From Ancylobacter dichloromethanicus (GTDB taxonomy: Bacteria > Pseudomonadota > Alphaproteobacteria > Rhizobiales > Xanthobacteraceae), in NCBI RefSeq assembly GCF_018390645.1, contig NZ_JAHBGC010000020.1, positions 847,467-911,466 of the forward strand: a stretch of DNA of 64,000 nt, given 5' to 3'. Positions 10,385 through 18,408 of this stretch are shown in pieces. The notes under the pieces were generated by a model. It did no database searches, had not been told where the DNA came from, and worked only from the letters and a program-made list of their open reading frames with translations. Position 1 is the first letter of the stretch, and each line of letters starts with the position of its first letter. The position numbers were made by a program, and so were the translations under genes.

Positions 10385-12586
10385 TCAGCCGTTTACCCGC
10401 TCCACGCTCGACACCACCGGGCGGGCGCGCAGATCGGCGATGATGCCGTTGAGATGACGCAGGTCATAGACGCCGATGTCGATCACCATGCGGGTGAAGT
10501 CGGCCGAGCGCGAGGACATGCGCAGATTTTCGATATTGCCGTCGCGTTCGCCGATCACCTGCGCCACCTGGGCGAGCGAGCCGGGCTCGTTGGTGGCGAC
10601 GACGACGATCTGCACCGGGAAACGCTGCGGGTCGTCTTCCTCGACATCCCACCGCACATCGAGCCAGCGTTCCGGCTCCTCCTCGAAATCCTGCAGCGCC
10701 GGCGACTGGATCGGGTAGATGGTGATCCCCTCGCCCGGCGACAGGATGCCGACGATGCGGTCGCCCGGCACCGCGCCGCCATTGGGAGCGAAGCGAACCG
10801 GCAATTCGCGGTTGATGCCGCGGATAGGGATGGCGGTTTGCGGGTCCGGGTCGCTCTCGATGCCGGGAATCTTGAATTTGAGGCTCTGTCCCTGCTCCAG
10901 CTCGAACCAGCCCTCGCCCTTGAGCGCGGCGCGCTCTTCCGGGCGCGGGCCGGTCCATTCGGGATGAACCGCCTTCACCACGTCGTCCGAGCGCATCTCG
11001 CCACGCCCGACCGCCGCATAGACATCCTCAAGCGAGGCACGGGCGAGCCGGCCGACCGAGGCGGCGAGCTTGTCCTCGGAAAACACCTTGCCGGCCCGCA
11101 CGATCGCTCGCTCGACGATCTTCTTGCCGAGCCCGGCATATTGCGCCCGCACCGCGGCGCGGGTGGCGCGGCGGATGGCAGCGCGCGCCTTGCCGGTGAC
11201 GACGATCGATTCCCATGCCGCCGGCGGCGTCTGGCCGGAGGCGGTGATGATCTCGACCTCGTCGCCATTCTGCAGTTCGGACACCAGCGGCGAAATCTTG
11301 CCGTTGATCTTCGCCCCGACCGCCCGGTCGCCGACGCCGGTGTGGACGGCATAGGCAAAGTCGATCGGCGTGGCCCGGCGCGGCAGGATGATCAGCCTTC
11401 CCTTGGGGGTGAAGCAGAACACCTGGTCGTGGAACAGCTCCAGCTTGGTATGTTCGAGGAACTCCTCCGGGCTGGAGCCTTCCGCCAGCAACTCGATGGT
11501 GCGCCGCAGCCACGCATAGGCGCTGGAATCACGGGTCAGCGGATCGGACCCGCCATTGTCCTTGTACAAGGCATGGGCGGCGATGCCGTATTCGGCGATC
11601 TCGTGCATCTGCCGGGTGCGTATCTGCAGCTCGACGCGCTGCCGGCCGGGGCCGACCACCGTGGTGTGGATCGAGCGATAGTCGTTCTGCTTGGGGGTCG
11701 AGACGTAGTCCTTGAAGCGCCCCGGCACCAGCGGCCACTTGGTGTGGACGACGCCGAGCGCGGTGTAGCAGTCCTCCACGCTGTCGACCAGGATGCGGAA
11801 ACCGTAGATGTCCGAGAGCTGCTCAAAGGCGACGGACTTCAGCTCCATCTTGCGCCAGATCGAATAGGGGCGCTTCTCGCGGCCGGTGACCACGGCGGCG
11901 ATGCCCTTCTGGGCGACGGCGTCGGACAGCTCGCGCTCGATCGCGGCGACGAGTTCGCCATTGTTCTCCTTCAGCGCCTGAAGGCGGCTGAGGATGGAAT
12001 TATAGGCCTCCGCCGACAGCTGGCGGAAGGAGAGGTCCTCCAGCTCCTCGCGCAGGTCGTGCATGCCCATGCGCCCGGCCAGCGGGGCATAAATGTCCAG
12101 CGTCTCCTGCGCGACGCGGGAGCGCTTCTCCTCCGGAACCCATTTCAGCGTGCGCATGTTGTGCAGCCGGTCGGCGAACTTGACCAGCAGCACCCGCACG
12201 TCATCGGCGATGGCGAGTAGCAGCTTGCGCAGGTTCTCGGCCTGCTTGGCCTGCTTGGAGACGAGGTCGAGCTTCTTGATCTTGGTGAGGCCCTCGACCA
12301 GCGCGCCGATCTGCGGGCCGAAGATCTTGTCGATCTCGTCGCGCGTCGCGTCGGTGTCCTCGATCGTGTCGTGCAGCAGGGCCGCGACGATGGTGGCATC
12401 ATCGAGCTTGAGGTCGGTCAGGATGGCGGCGACTTCGAGCGGGTGCGAGAAATAGGGATCGCCCGAGGCGCGCTTCTGCGTGCCGTGGGCCCGCATCGCA
12501 TAGACGTAAGCGCGATCGAGCAGCGCTTCGTCGGTATTGGGGTTGTACCGGCGCACGCGCTCGACGAGCTCGTACTGCCGCATCAT
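10385..12586 (-). CDS. rsh: Bifunctional (p)ppGpp synthetase/hydrolase, RelA/SpoT homologue
   Basis: 733-residue stringent-response regulator. The HD hydrolase domain has SHPLEVAAIL and ALLHDTIEDT (intact metal site), so hydrolysis is likely. The synthetase domain has IYGFRILVDSVEDCY, GRFKDYVSTPKQNDYRSIHT and ELQIRTRQMHEIAEYGIAAH. TGS (about residues 390-450) and C-terminal ACT (about 660-730) domains follow. Alphaproteobacteria usually have this single long Rsh. Tandem ATGs at 12583 and 12586 give a one-codon uncertainty. It lies downstream of rpoZ, as in most relatives. Confidence 0.95.
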   Translation of the reverse strand: MMRQYELVERVRRYNPNTDEALLDRAYVYAMRAHGTQKRASGDPYFSHPLEVAAILTDLKLDDATIVAALLHDTIEDTDATRDEIDKIFGPQIGALVEGLTKIKKLDLVSKQAKQAENLRKLLLAIADDVRVLLVKFADRLHNMRTLKWVPEEKRSRVAQETLDIYAPLAGRMGMHDLREELEDLSFRQLSAEAYNSILSRLQALKENNGELVAAIERELSDAVAQKGIAAVVTGREKRPYSIWRKMELKSVAFEQLSDIYGFRILVDSVEDCYTALGVVHTKWPLVPGRFKDYVSTPKQNDYRSIHTTVVGPGRQRVELQIRTRQMHEIAEYGIAAHALYKDNGGSDPLTRDSSAYAWLRRTIELLAEGSSPEEFLEHTKLELFHDQVFCFTPKGRLIILPRRATPIDFAYAVHTGVGDRAVGAKINGKISPLVSELQNGDEVEIITASGQTPPAAWESIVVTGKARAAIRRATRAAVRAQYAGLGKKIVERAIVRAGKVFSEDKLAASVGRLARASLEDVYAAVGRGEMRSDDVVKAVHPEWTGPRPEERAALKGEGWFELEQGQSLKFKIPGIESDPDPQTAIPIRGINRELPVRFAPNGGAVPGDRIVGILSPGEGITIYPIQSPALQDFEEEPERWLDVRWDVEEDDPQRFPVQIVVVATNEPGSLAQVAQVIGERDGNIENLRMSSRSADFTRMVIDIGVYDLRHLNGIIADLRARPVVSSVERVNG

Positions 12587-12690
12587 GACAGAAACTCGCG
12601 AGAAAGATCGGCCGGGGCGGCCGCCAAGCTAGATATCGTCCGCCAGCCCGGCCAGTGCAAGCTGCATGTCGCGGGAGATGCAGGCAAAAT

Positions 12691-12717
12691 GCAAACGGCC
12701 CGGCACAGGCCGGGCCG
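12691..12717 (-). terminator. Probable Rho-independent terminator after rpoZ
   Basis: A 9-bp perfect stem CGGCCCGGC / GCCGGGCCG with a 4-base loop, followed on the minus strand by a short T run (TTTGCATTTT). It lies 65 bases downstream of the rpoZ stop and about 105 bases before the rsh start, so it could separate or attenuate the two units. Confidence 0.6.
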
Positions 12718-12781
12718 CACGACACAGATGTTCCGGCGATCAGCCCGGGCCGGTCAGCCCAAGCCGGTCAACCCAGCCCGA

Positions 12782-13171
12782 TCAACCTTCGTCGTCGTCG
12801 CTCGGCTCCGGCGGCACCAGGCCCTGCAGGCCGGCCAGCAGTTCTTCCTCGGTCATGCGGTCGAGCATGATGTCGGAATCGTCGGCACCGGACGACGCCG
12901 AGGACGCGATCATCGGAACCGTCTCCGGCTCCGGCTCGTCCACCTCGGTGAATTTCTGCAGCGAATGGATCAGCTCCTCGCGCAGATCCTCCGGCGAGAT
13001 GGTCTCGTCGGCGATCTCGCGCAGGGCGACGACCGGGTTCTTGTCGTTGTCACGGTCAACCGTGATCGGCGAGCCGGACGCGATGGTGCGCGCGCGGTGG
13101 CCGGCAAGAAGGACCAGCTCGAAGCGATTGTCGACCTTGTCGATGCAGTCCTCGACGGTGACGCGAGCCAT
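12782..13171 (-). CDS. rpoZ: DNA-directed RNA polymerase subunit omega
   Basis: 129-residue small RNAP subunit that assists beta' folding and ppGpp response. It starts [23 protein letters not shown], the classical omega N terminus. The C-terminal half is an acidic extension (EPEPETVP ... [10 protein letters not shown]) common in alphaproteobacterial omega. The open frame extends upstream to a TTG at 13297, but the internal ATG matches the family start. Neighbouring rsh fits the widespread rpoZ-spoT linkage. Confidence 0.95.
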   Translation of the reverse strand: MARVTVEDCIDKVDNRFELVLLAGHRARTIASGSPITVDRDNDKNPVVALREIADETISPEDLREELIHSLQKFTEVDEPEPETVPMIASSASSGADDSDIMLDRMTEEELLAGLQGLVPPEPSDDDEG

Positions 13172-13414
13172 GCCTCGGCACTCCTGACGGTGTAAGGGAA
13201 GCGGCCTCCTTAAAGCAATGCGGCCGGCGGGGCAAGCTTTCCACGCCAGAACGGGGCGCCATCTCCTCACGATCCGGCGATTAAAAGCGGCGGACAACGG
13301 CCCCGCCGTCTCGCGCCCGCCACAAATCAGTTATGTGTATGGGCGGACATAGGGTGCCCCTGACGGGGGTGACCGGGTCGCGATTAAAACTATCAGTCTG
13401 GGTATTTTCTCGTT

Positions 13415-14032
13415 ATGGTCAACGGCATGGAAAAGATCGCCCTCTTTATTGACGGGGCAAATCTGTACTCGGCCACCAAGTCGCTGGGCTTCGACATTGA
13501 TTACAAGCGCCTGCTGAAGGAATTTCAAGGGCGCGGCTATGTTCTCCGGGCCTTCTATTACACGACATTGGTTGAAGATACGGAATACTCGTCGATCCGC
13601 CCGCTTCTCGACTGGCTCGACTATAATGGCTACTCGGTGGTGACGAAGCCGGCGCGTGAATTCACCGACAGCCAGGGCCGCCGGCGGGTGCGTGGCAACA
13701 TGGATATCGAGCTGGCGGTCAACGCCATGGAGCTTGCCGGCCATGTCGACCACATCGTCATCTTCTCCGGCGACGGCGACTTCCGTTCGCTGGTGGAAGC
13801 GGTGCAGCGCAAGGGCGTGCGGGTGACGGTGGTCTCCAGCATCCACACCCAGCCGCCGATGATCGCCGACGAACTGCGCCGGCAGGCGGACGTGTTCCTC
13901 GACCTCGTCGACCTCCAGGCCCGGGTCGGGCGCGACCCGGCGGACCGTTCCGGCCGCATGCAGGAAACGCCACGCTTCCTCGAACGCCGCACGCCGGCGC
14001 CTTCGGCCGACGACGACACCTCGGACGCCTGA
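13415..14032 (+). CDS. NYN domain protein (LabA/DUF88 family)
   Basis: 205-residue PIN-like nuclease-fold protein. Conserved acidic positions appear in LFIDGANLY (near residue 13), GNMDIELAVNAM and IFSGDGDF, the metal-site triad of NYN domains. The C-terminal 35 residues look disordered. The first ATG (13415) and a second at 13427 (MEKIALFIDG) are both possible. Bacterial LabA-like proteins are thought to act in RNA metabolism; the substrate is unknown. The next gene begins 4 bases after the stop, so the pair is probably cotranscribed. Confidence 0.9.
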   Translation: MVNGMEKIALFIDGANLYSATKSLGFDIDYKRLLKEFQGRGYVLRAFYYTTLVEDTEYSSIRPLLDWLDYNGYSVVTKPAREFTDSQGRRRVRGNMDIELAVNAMELAGHVDHIVIFSGDGDFRSLVEAVQRKGVRVTVVSSIHTQPPMIADELRRQADVFLDLVDLQARVGRDPADRSGRMQETPRFLERRTPAPSADDDTSDA

Positions 14033-14036
14033 GCCG

Positions 14037-14702
14037 ATGCAAACGGCGCTCTCCGCCGCCCCGGCCCTGGCCGAGCCGGAGCGCGACTGCCCGCTCTGCC
14101 CGCGCCTCGTCGCCTTCCGCGAGGTCTGGCGCGGGCAGGAGCCCGACTGGCACAATGCCCCGGTGCCCTCCTTCGGCCCGGTCGACGGGCGGCTGCTGAT
14201 CGTGGGGCTGGCACCGGGGCTGCGCGGAGCCAACCGCACCGGCCGCCCGTTCACCGGCGACTATGCCGGCGAACTGCTCTATTCGACCCTGATCAGATTC
14301 GGCTTCGCCACCGGAACCTTCGAGGCGCGGCCGGACGATTCATTGCGGCTGTTCGATTCCCGGCTGACCAATGCCGTGCGCTGCGTGCCGCCGGAGAACA
14401 AGCCGACCACGCAGGAAATGCGCACCTGCCGGCCGTTTCTTTCCGCCACGATCGGCCTGCTGCCGAGTCTCAGCGCCATCGTCGCCCTGGGCAAGATCGC
14501 CCACGACCAGGTGCTGGCGGCGCATGGCGAGAAGCTCTCGCATCACAAATTCGCCCATGGCGCGGTGCACCGGCTGGGCGAGGTGGTGCTTTTCGACAGC
14601 TATCATTGCTCGCGCTACAACACCAATACCGGCGTGCTGACCACGGAAATGTTCCACGCCGTATTCGCCAAGGTGCGCGCGCATATCGACGCGCTGGGCT
14701 GA
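14037..14702 (+). CDS. Uracil-DNA glycosylase, family 5 (UDGb type)
   Basis: 221-residue base-excision repair enzyme removing uracil (and in UDGb also hypoxanthine) from DNA. Motif 1 is GLAPGLRGANRTGRPFTGD, with the family 5 lack of an Asp/Asn water activator. Motif 2 is HCSRYNTNTG. Cysteines at CPLC near the N terminus, at NAVRCVPPENKP and at MRTC suit the 4Fe-4S cluster of families 4 and 5. It directly follows the NYN gene. Confidence 0.9.
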   Translation: MQTALSAAPALAEPERDCPLCPRLVAFREVWRGQEPDWHNAPVPSFGPVDGRLLIVGLAPGLRGANRTGRPFTGDYAGELLYSTLIRFGFATGTFEARPDDSLRLFDSRLTNAVRCVPPENKPTTQEMRTCRPFLSATIGLLPSLSAIVALGKIAHDQVLAAHGEKLSHHKFAHGAVHRLGEVVLFDSYHCSRYNTNTGVLTTEMFHAVFAKVRAHIDALG

Positions 14703-14720
14703 TACCGGTCAGGACACCGA

Positions 14721-15764
14721 CTAGGGCGCGACCGGCGCCCAGAGCACGTCCTCGATGCGCGGGGCGCCGGACGCCAGCATCACCAGCCGGTCTAGGCCAA
14801 GCGCGATGCCGGAGGCTTCCGGCATGCGCGCGAGGGCGTCGAGGAAGTCCTCGTCGATCGGGTAGCGCTCGCCATAGAGCCGCTGCTTCTCGTCCATCCA
14901 CGTGATGAAGCGGCGGCGCTGCTCGGCGGCGTCGGTCAGTTCGCCGAAGGCGTTGGCGAGTTCGACCGTGCAGACATAAAGCTCGAAGCGCTCGGCGAGG
15001 CGCGGATCGTCCGGCCTGGCCCGCGCCAGCGCGGCCTCCGAGACCGGGTAGTCGCACAGGACGGTGGGCCGGCCGATACCGAGTTGCGGCTCGATCTTCT
15101 CGACCATCACCCGGGAGAACACATCGGCCCAGCTGTCGTCGCCCGCCACCCGGATGCCGGCCGCGCGCGCCGCGTGCCAGAGCCCGTCGCGGTCGTTCGC
15201 CGCCACGCCGACGGTTTGCATCAGGTCGATGCCGGCGAAACGGCTGAAGGCCTCCGCCACGGTGAGCCGCTCCGGCACCAGCGTGACGTCGCACGCCTTG
15301 CCGCCGAAGTGGAAGGCGGTGGCCCCTACGGTCGCCGCCGTCACCGCCAGCAGCGCCGCGCAATCCTCCATCAGCGACTGATAGTCCTGATGCGCCCGGT
15401 ACCATTCCAGCATGGTGAACTCAGGATGATGCAGTGCCGTCCGCTCACCGTTGCGGAACACGCGGGCAAAGGTGAACAGGCGCGCCTCCCCCGCCGCCAG
15501 CAGTTTCTTGGCGGTGAATTCCGGCGAGGTGTGCAGGTAGCGCGGCGTGCGGGAACCGTCCGGCCGCTCCAGTTCGGTGGCGAACGCCTTGAGATGGGTC
15601 TCGTTGCCCGGCGAGACCTGCAGGATCGGCGTTTCCACCTCGACGAAATCCCGCGCCGCGAAAAAGCCGCGCAGCGCGGTCGTTATCTTCTGGCGCGCCA
15701 TCAGGAAGGGGCGCCGGTCGGCATGGCGATCGGGCGACCACCAGGGCGAAGCGGGAAAGGACAT
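14721..15764 (-). CDS. epmA: Elongation factor P--(R)-beta-lysine ligase
   Basis: 347-residue class II aminoacyl-tRNA synthetase-like enzyme (GenX/PoxA) that activates a lysine and attaches it to Lys34 of EF-P. Class II motifs are seen in RNGERTALHHPEFTMLEWYRA and GIALGLDRLVML; there is no anticodon-binding domain, so it cannot be LysRS. The start is ATG 15764 (MSFPASPWW); the open frame continues upstream across efp but only as its shadow. Divergently paired with efp. Confidence 0.93.
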   Translation of the reverse strand: MSFPASPWWSPDRHADRRPFLMARQKITTALRGFFAARDFVEVETPILQVSPGNETHLKAFATELERPDGSRTPRYLHTSPEFTAKKLLAAGEARLFTFARVFRNGERTALHHPEFTMLEWYRAHQDYQSLMEDCAALLAVTAATVGATAFHFGGKACDVTLVPERLTVAEAFSRFAGIDLMQTVGVAANDRDGLWHAARAAGIRVAGDDSWADVFSRVMVEKIEPQLGIGRPTVLCDYPVSEAALARARPDDPRLAERFELYVCTVELANAFGELTDAAEQRRRFITWMDEKQRLYGERYPIDEDFLDALARMPEASGIALGLDRLVMLASGAPRIEDVLWAPVAP

Positions 15765-15899
15765 CGGCGGTTCTCCGGCGTGCGCGGTGCGCCATGCGGG
15801 CGGGGTTGGCGGAAGGCGGGCGCGCTTGTATAGGAGGCCGCAACGGAATCCCAGCGGTGCCCCGCGCGATGCGGCGCACCCAACAGCCAGAGGACCGCA

Positions 15900-16469
15900 A
15901 TGGTCAAGGTCATCGCCAGCACGCTGCGCAAGGGCAACGTGGTCGACATGGACGGCAGGCTCTACGTCGTGCTCACGGCCGAGAACATCCACCCCGGCAA
16001 GGGCACCCCGGTGACCCAGCTCGACATGCGCCGCATCTCCGACGGCACCAAGGTCTCCGAGCGCTACCGCACCACCGAGCAGGTCGAGCGCGCCCTTGTG
16101 GAGGACCGGCCCTACACCTTCCTGTATTCGGATGGCGAGGGCTTTCATTTCATGAACCCGGAAAACTACGACCAGATCGCGGTGTCGCCGGATGTGATCG
16201 GCGACCAGGCTGCCTATCTGAGCGACGGCATGCAGGTCATGCTGTCGGTGCACGAGGGCAACGCCATCGCCATCGAGCTGCCGCAGCGCATGGTGCTGGA
16301 AGTGGTCGAGACCGAGCCGGCGATGAAGGGGCAGACCGCTTCCTCCTCCTACAAGCCCGCCATACTCTCCAACGGCGTGCGCTCGGCCGTGCCGGCGCAT
16401 ATCGGTGTCGGCACCCGCATCGTGGTGATGACCGCCGACGGCTCCTATGTCGAGCGCGCCAAGGACTGA
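15900..16469 (+). CDS. efp: Elongation factor P
   Basis: 189-residue translation factor that rescues ribosomes stalled at polyproline. The modified lysine is present at position 34 in IHPGKGTP, and the protein has the three-domain length. It is divergent from epmA across 135 bases that must hold both promoters. A strong intrinsic terminator follows. Confidence 0.97.
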   Translation: MVKVIASTLRKGNVVDMDGRLYVVLTAENIHPGKGTPVTQLDMRRISDGTKVSERYRTTEQVERALVEDRPYTFLYSDGEGFHFMNPENYDQIAVSPDVIGDQAAYLSDGMQVMLSVHEGNAIAIELPQRMVLEVVETEPAMKGQTASSSYKPAILSNGVRSAVPAHIGVGTRIVVMTADGSYVERAKD

Positions 16470-16490
16470 GATTTTCTCTCGGATCGAATC

Positions 16491-16523
16491 AAAAAGCCCG
16501 GCCAAGTGCCGGGCTTTTCTTTT
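16491..16523 (+). terminator. Rho-independent terminator after efp
   Basis: Stem AAAAGCCCGGC / GCCGGGCTTTT with a 5-base loop, then TCTTTT; it starts 22 bases past the efp stop. The A run on the left makes it potentially bidirectional. Confidence 0.85.
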
Positions 16524-16649
16524 GGATTGGACCTTCTTGATCCCCGCCGCAGCGAAGCGGAGCGCCGCGACCGCTCCCCGCTTCTGCTGGCGATCCCGGA
16601 CCGGCCCGCGGCCATCCGGTATGACGATGAAGGTGGGACCCGACGACCG

Positions 16650-17123
16650 CTACCCGCGGTCGCGCATCAGCCGCTGCTTGTCGCGAGCCCAGTCCTTGGC
16701 CTTCAGCGCCTCGCGCTTGTCGTGCGCCTTGCGGCCGCGAGCGATGGCGATCTCCACCTTGGCCCGGCCCTGCTCGTTGAAATAGATCCGCAGCGGCACC
16801 ACGGTCATGCCTTCGCGCTCCACGGCCTGCCAGATCTTGGCGATCTGACGCTTGTGCAGCAGCAGCTTGCGCGGCCGGCGCGGCTCGTGGTTGAAGCGGT
16901 TGGCCTGCAGATATTCCGGGATGAAGGTGTTGTAGATGATCGCCTCGCCCGTCTTGGCGGAGACATAGCTCTCCGCCACCGTGGCGCGACCGCTGCGCAG
17001 GCTCTTCACCTCGGTGCCGGACAGCGCGATGCCGGCCTCGAACACCTCGCCGATCTCGAAGTCGAACCGCGCCCGCCGGTTATCGGCGACGACCTTGCGT
17101 TCTTGCGTCTTTTTCTCAGCCAT
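16650..17123 (-). CDS. smpB: SsrA-binding protein SmpB
   Basis: 157-residue tmRNA partner in trans-translation. Family motifs are [34 protein letters not shown] [15 protein letters not shown] and the basic tail [16 protein letters not shown] ending [11 protein letters not shown]. It sits 39 bases downstream of dapA, a conserved dapA-smpB pair in this order. Confidence 0.97.
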   Translation of the reverse strand: MAEKKTQERKVVADNRRARFDFEIGEVFEAGIALSGTEVKSLRSGRATVAESYVSAKTGEAIIYNTFIPEYLQANRFNHEPRRPRKLLLHKRQIAKIWQAVEREGMTVVPLRIYFNEQGRAKVEIAIARGRKAHDKREALKAKDWARDKQRLMRDRG

Positions 17124-17162
17124 CGCTTTGCTCCGGACCGGAGCGGATGCCCCGATCTGACG

Positions 17163-18053
17163 TCAGTTGAGCAGCCCGGCGTGGCGCATGGCCGCGCGGA
17201 CGGTCTCCTTGGTCTTCTCGGTGACGGGCACCATGGGAAGGCGCGCCTCTTCGGCGATCTTGCCGAGAATGCTCAGTGCATATTTGGTGGGGCTCGGGTT
17301 GGTTTCAACGAACAACGCCTGGAACAGCGGGAACAGCCGGTCCTGGAGCTCCAGCGCCTTGGCGTAGTCGCCGGCGATGCAGGCGTCGATCAGTTGCGCG
17401 CAGAGCTTGGGTGCCACGTTGGAGGCGACCGAGATGCAGCCATCCCCGCCATGCGCCATGAAGGCCAGCGCGGTGGCGTCCTCGCCGGAGAGCTGGTTGA
17501 AGCCCGGCCCCATCGCCTGGCGCTGCAGGCTGACACGCACGAGATTGGCGGTCGCGTCCTTCACACCGGCGATGTTGGGCAGTTCCGACAGCCGCGCCAT
17601 CGTCTCCACCGACATGTCGATCACCGACCGGCCGGGGATGTTGTAGATGTAGATCGGAATGCCGATGGCGTCGTTGATGGCCTTGTAGTGCTGGTAGAGC
17701 CCTTCCGGGCCCGGCTTGTTGTAATAGGGCGTCACCACCAGCACCGCGTCGGCGCCGGCCTTCTCGGCGTGGCGGGCGAGGTCGATGGCCTCGATGGTGT
17801 TGTTGGAGCCGGCACCGGCGATCACCGGCACGCGCCCGGCGGACTGGGCGACGGTCCATTCCACCACGCGCTTGTGCTCGTCATGCGACACGGTCGGGCT
17901 CTCGCCGGTGGTGCCGACAGGCACGAGGCCGTGAATGCCTTCCTCGATCTGCCAGTCCACGAGGTCGCGGAGCGCTTTCTCATCCAGCGCGCCGTCGCGG
18001 AACGGCGTTACGAGCGCCGTAAAGGATCCACGGAAGGGCAGCGGGTGAGACAT
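17163..18053 (-). CDS. dapA: 4-hydroxy-tetrahydrodipicolinate synthase
   Basis: 296-residue TIM barrel condensing pyruvate with aspartate semialdehyde in lysine/diaminopimelate synthesis. The Schiff-base lysine is Lys165 (AGVKDATAN), the proton-relay tyrosine is Tyr137 (YIYNIPGR), and GTTGE is at 48-51. The start at ATG 18053 has CAGGAG 8 bases upstream and is preferred to 18077. Confidence 0.96.
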   Translation of the reverse strand: MSHPLPFRGSFTALVTPFRDGALDEKALRDLVDWQIEEGIHGLVPVGTTGESPTVSHDEHKRVVEWTVAQSAGRVPVIAGAGSNNTIEAIDLARHAEKAGADAVLVVTPYYNKPGPEGLYQHYKAINDAIGIPIYIYNIPGRSVIDMSVETMARLSELPNIAGVKDATANLVRVSLQRQAMGPGFNQLSGEDATALAFMAHGGDGCISVASNVAPKLCAQLIDACIAGDYAKALELQDRLFPLFQALFVETNPSPTKYALSILGKIAEEARLPMVPVTEKTKETVRAAMRHAGLLN

Positions 18054-18408
18054 GGCGCGCTCCTGAAGCTTTCTCATCCTTGTCGCTCAACCCCGGCAGG
18101 ATGGGCCGGGCATGACGCGGCAAAGGGAGCATCAGATATCGCGTCGGCGCCACCGAAGGAAGGGCATTGTTGTCGCGTCCCGCGGCAAAGCTTGGCAAAG
18201 CGCCCGGCGTGCGCCACCCTGCCGCCGTTTCGCCGGGTTGATCGGCTAGAGGCGGAGTGGCGCAGCGGTTGAATGGCTTGAGCCCGGCTGCGCGGGGGTT
18301 GTGGTTAGCAATTCGTCAATAAGATCGCGAGACAAAGGGAGTGCCGGCTCCGGCCGCGATAGTGGTCGGCCCCCAGGCGGCTTCGGGTTGTCAGGAGTGC
18401 GAACAGCC
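18054..18408. other. 355-base intergenic region between divergent dapA and the lytic transglycosylase gene
   Basis: No convincing coding frame is seen. The region must carry the promoters of both divergent genes. Around 18250-18300 a stretch (GGAGTGGCGCAGCGGTTGAA and following) resembles the 5' half and D arm of a class II tRNA, but no T arm or CCA follows, so it is at most a remnant. AGGAG at 18392-18396 is the probable ribosome binding site of the downstream gene. Confidence 0.5.

Noticed and set aside
12745..12790. Short direct repeats CCGGTCA(A/G)CCCA after rpoZ
   Set aside because: Only about three imperfect units of 12 to 14 bases in GC-rich spacer; no CRISPR-like spacing and no clear role.
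18250..18320. tRNA-like 5' half and D arm near the transglycosylase gene
   Set aside because: No pairing acceptor strand, T arm or CCA follows, and the anticodon arm is not convincing; treated as chance or a remnant.
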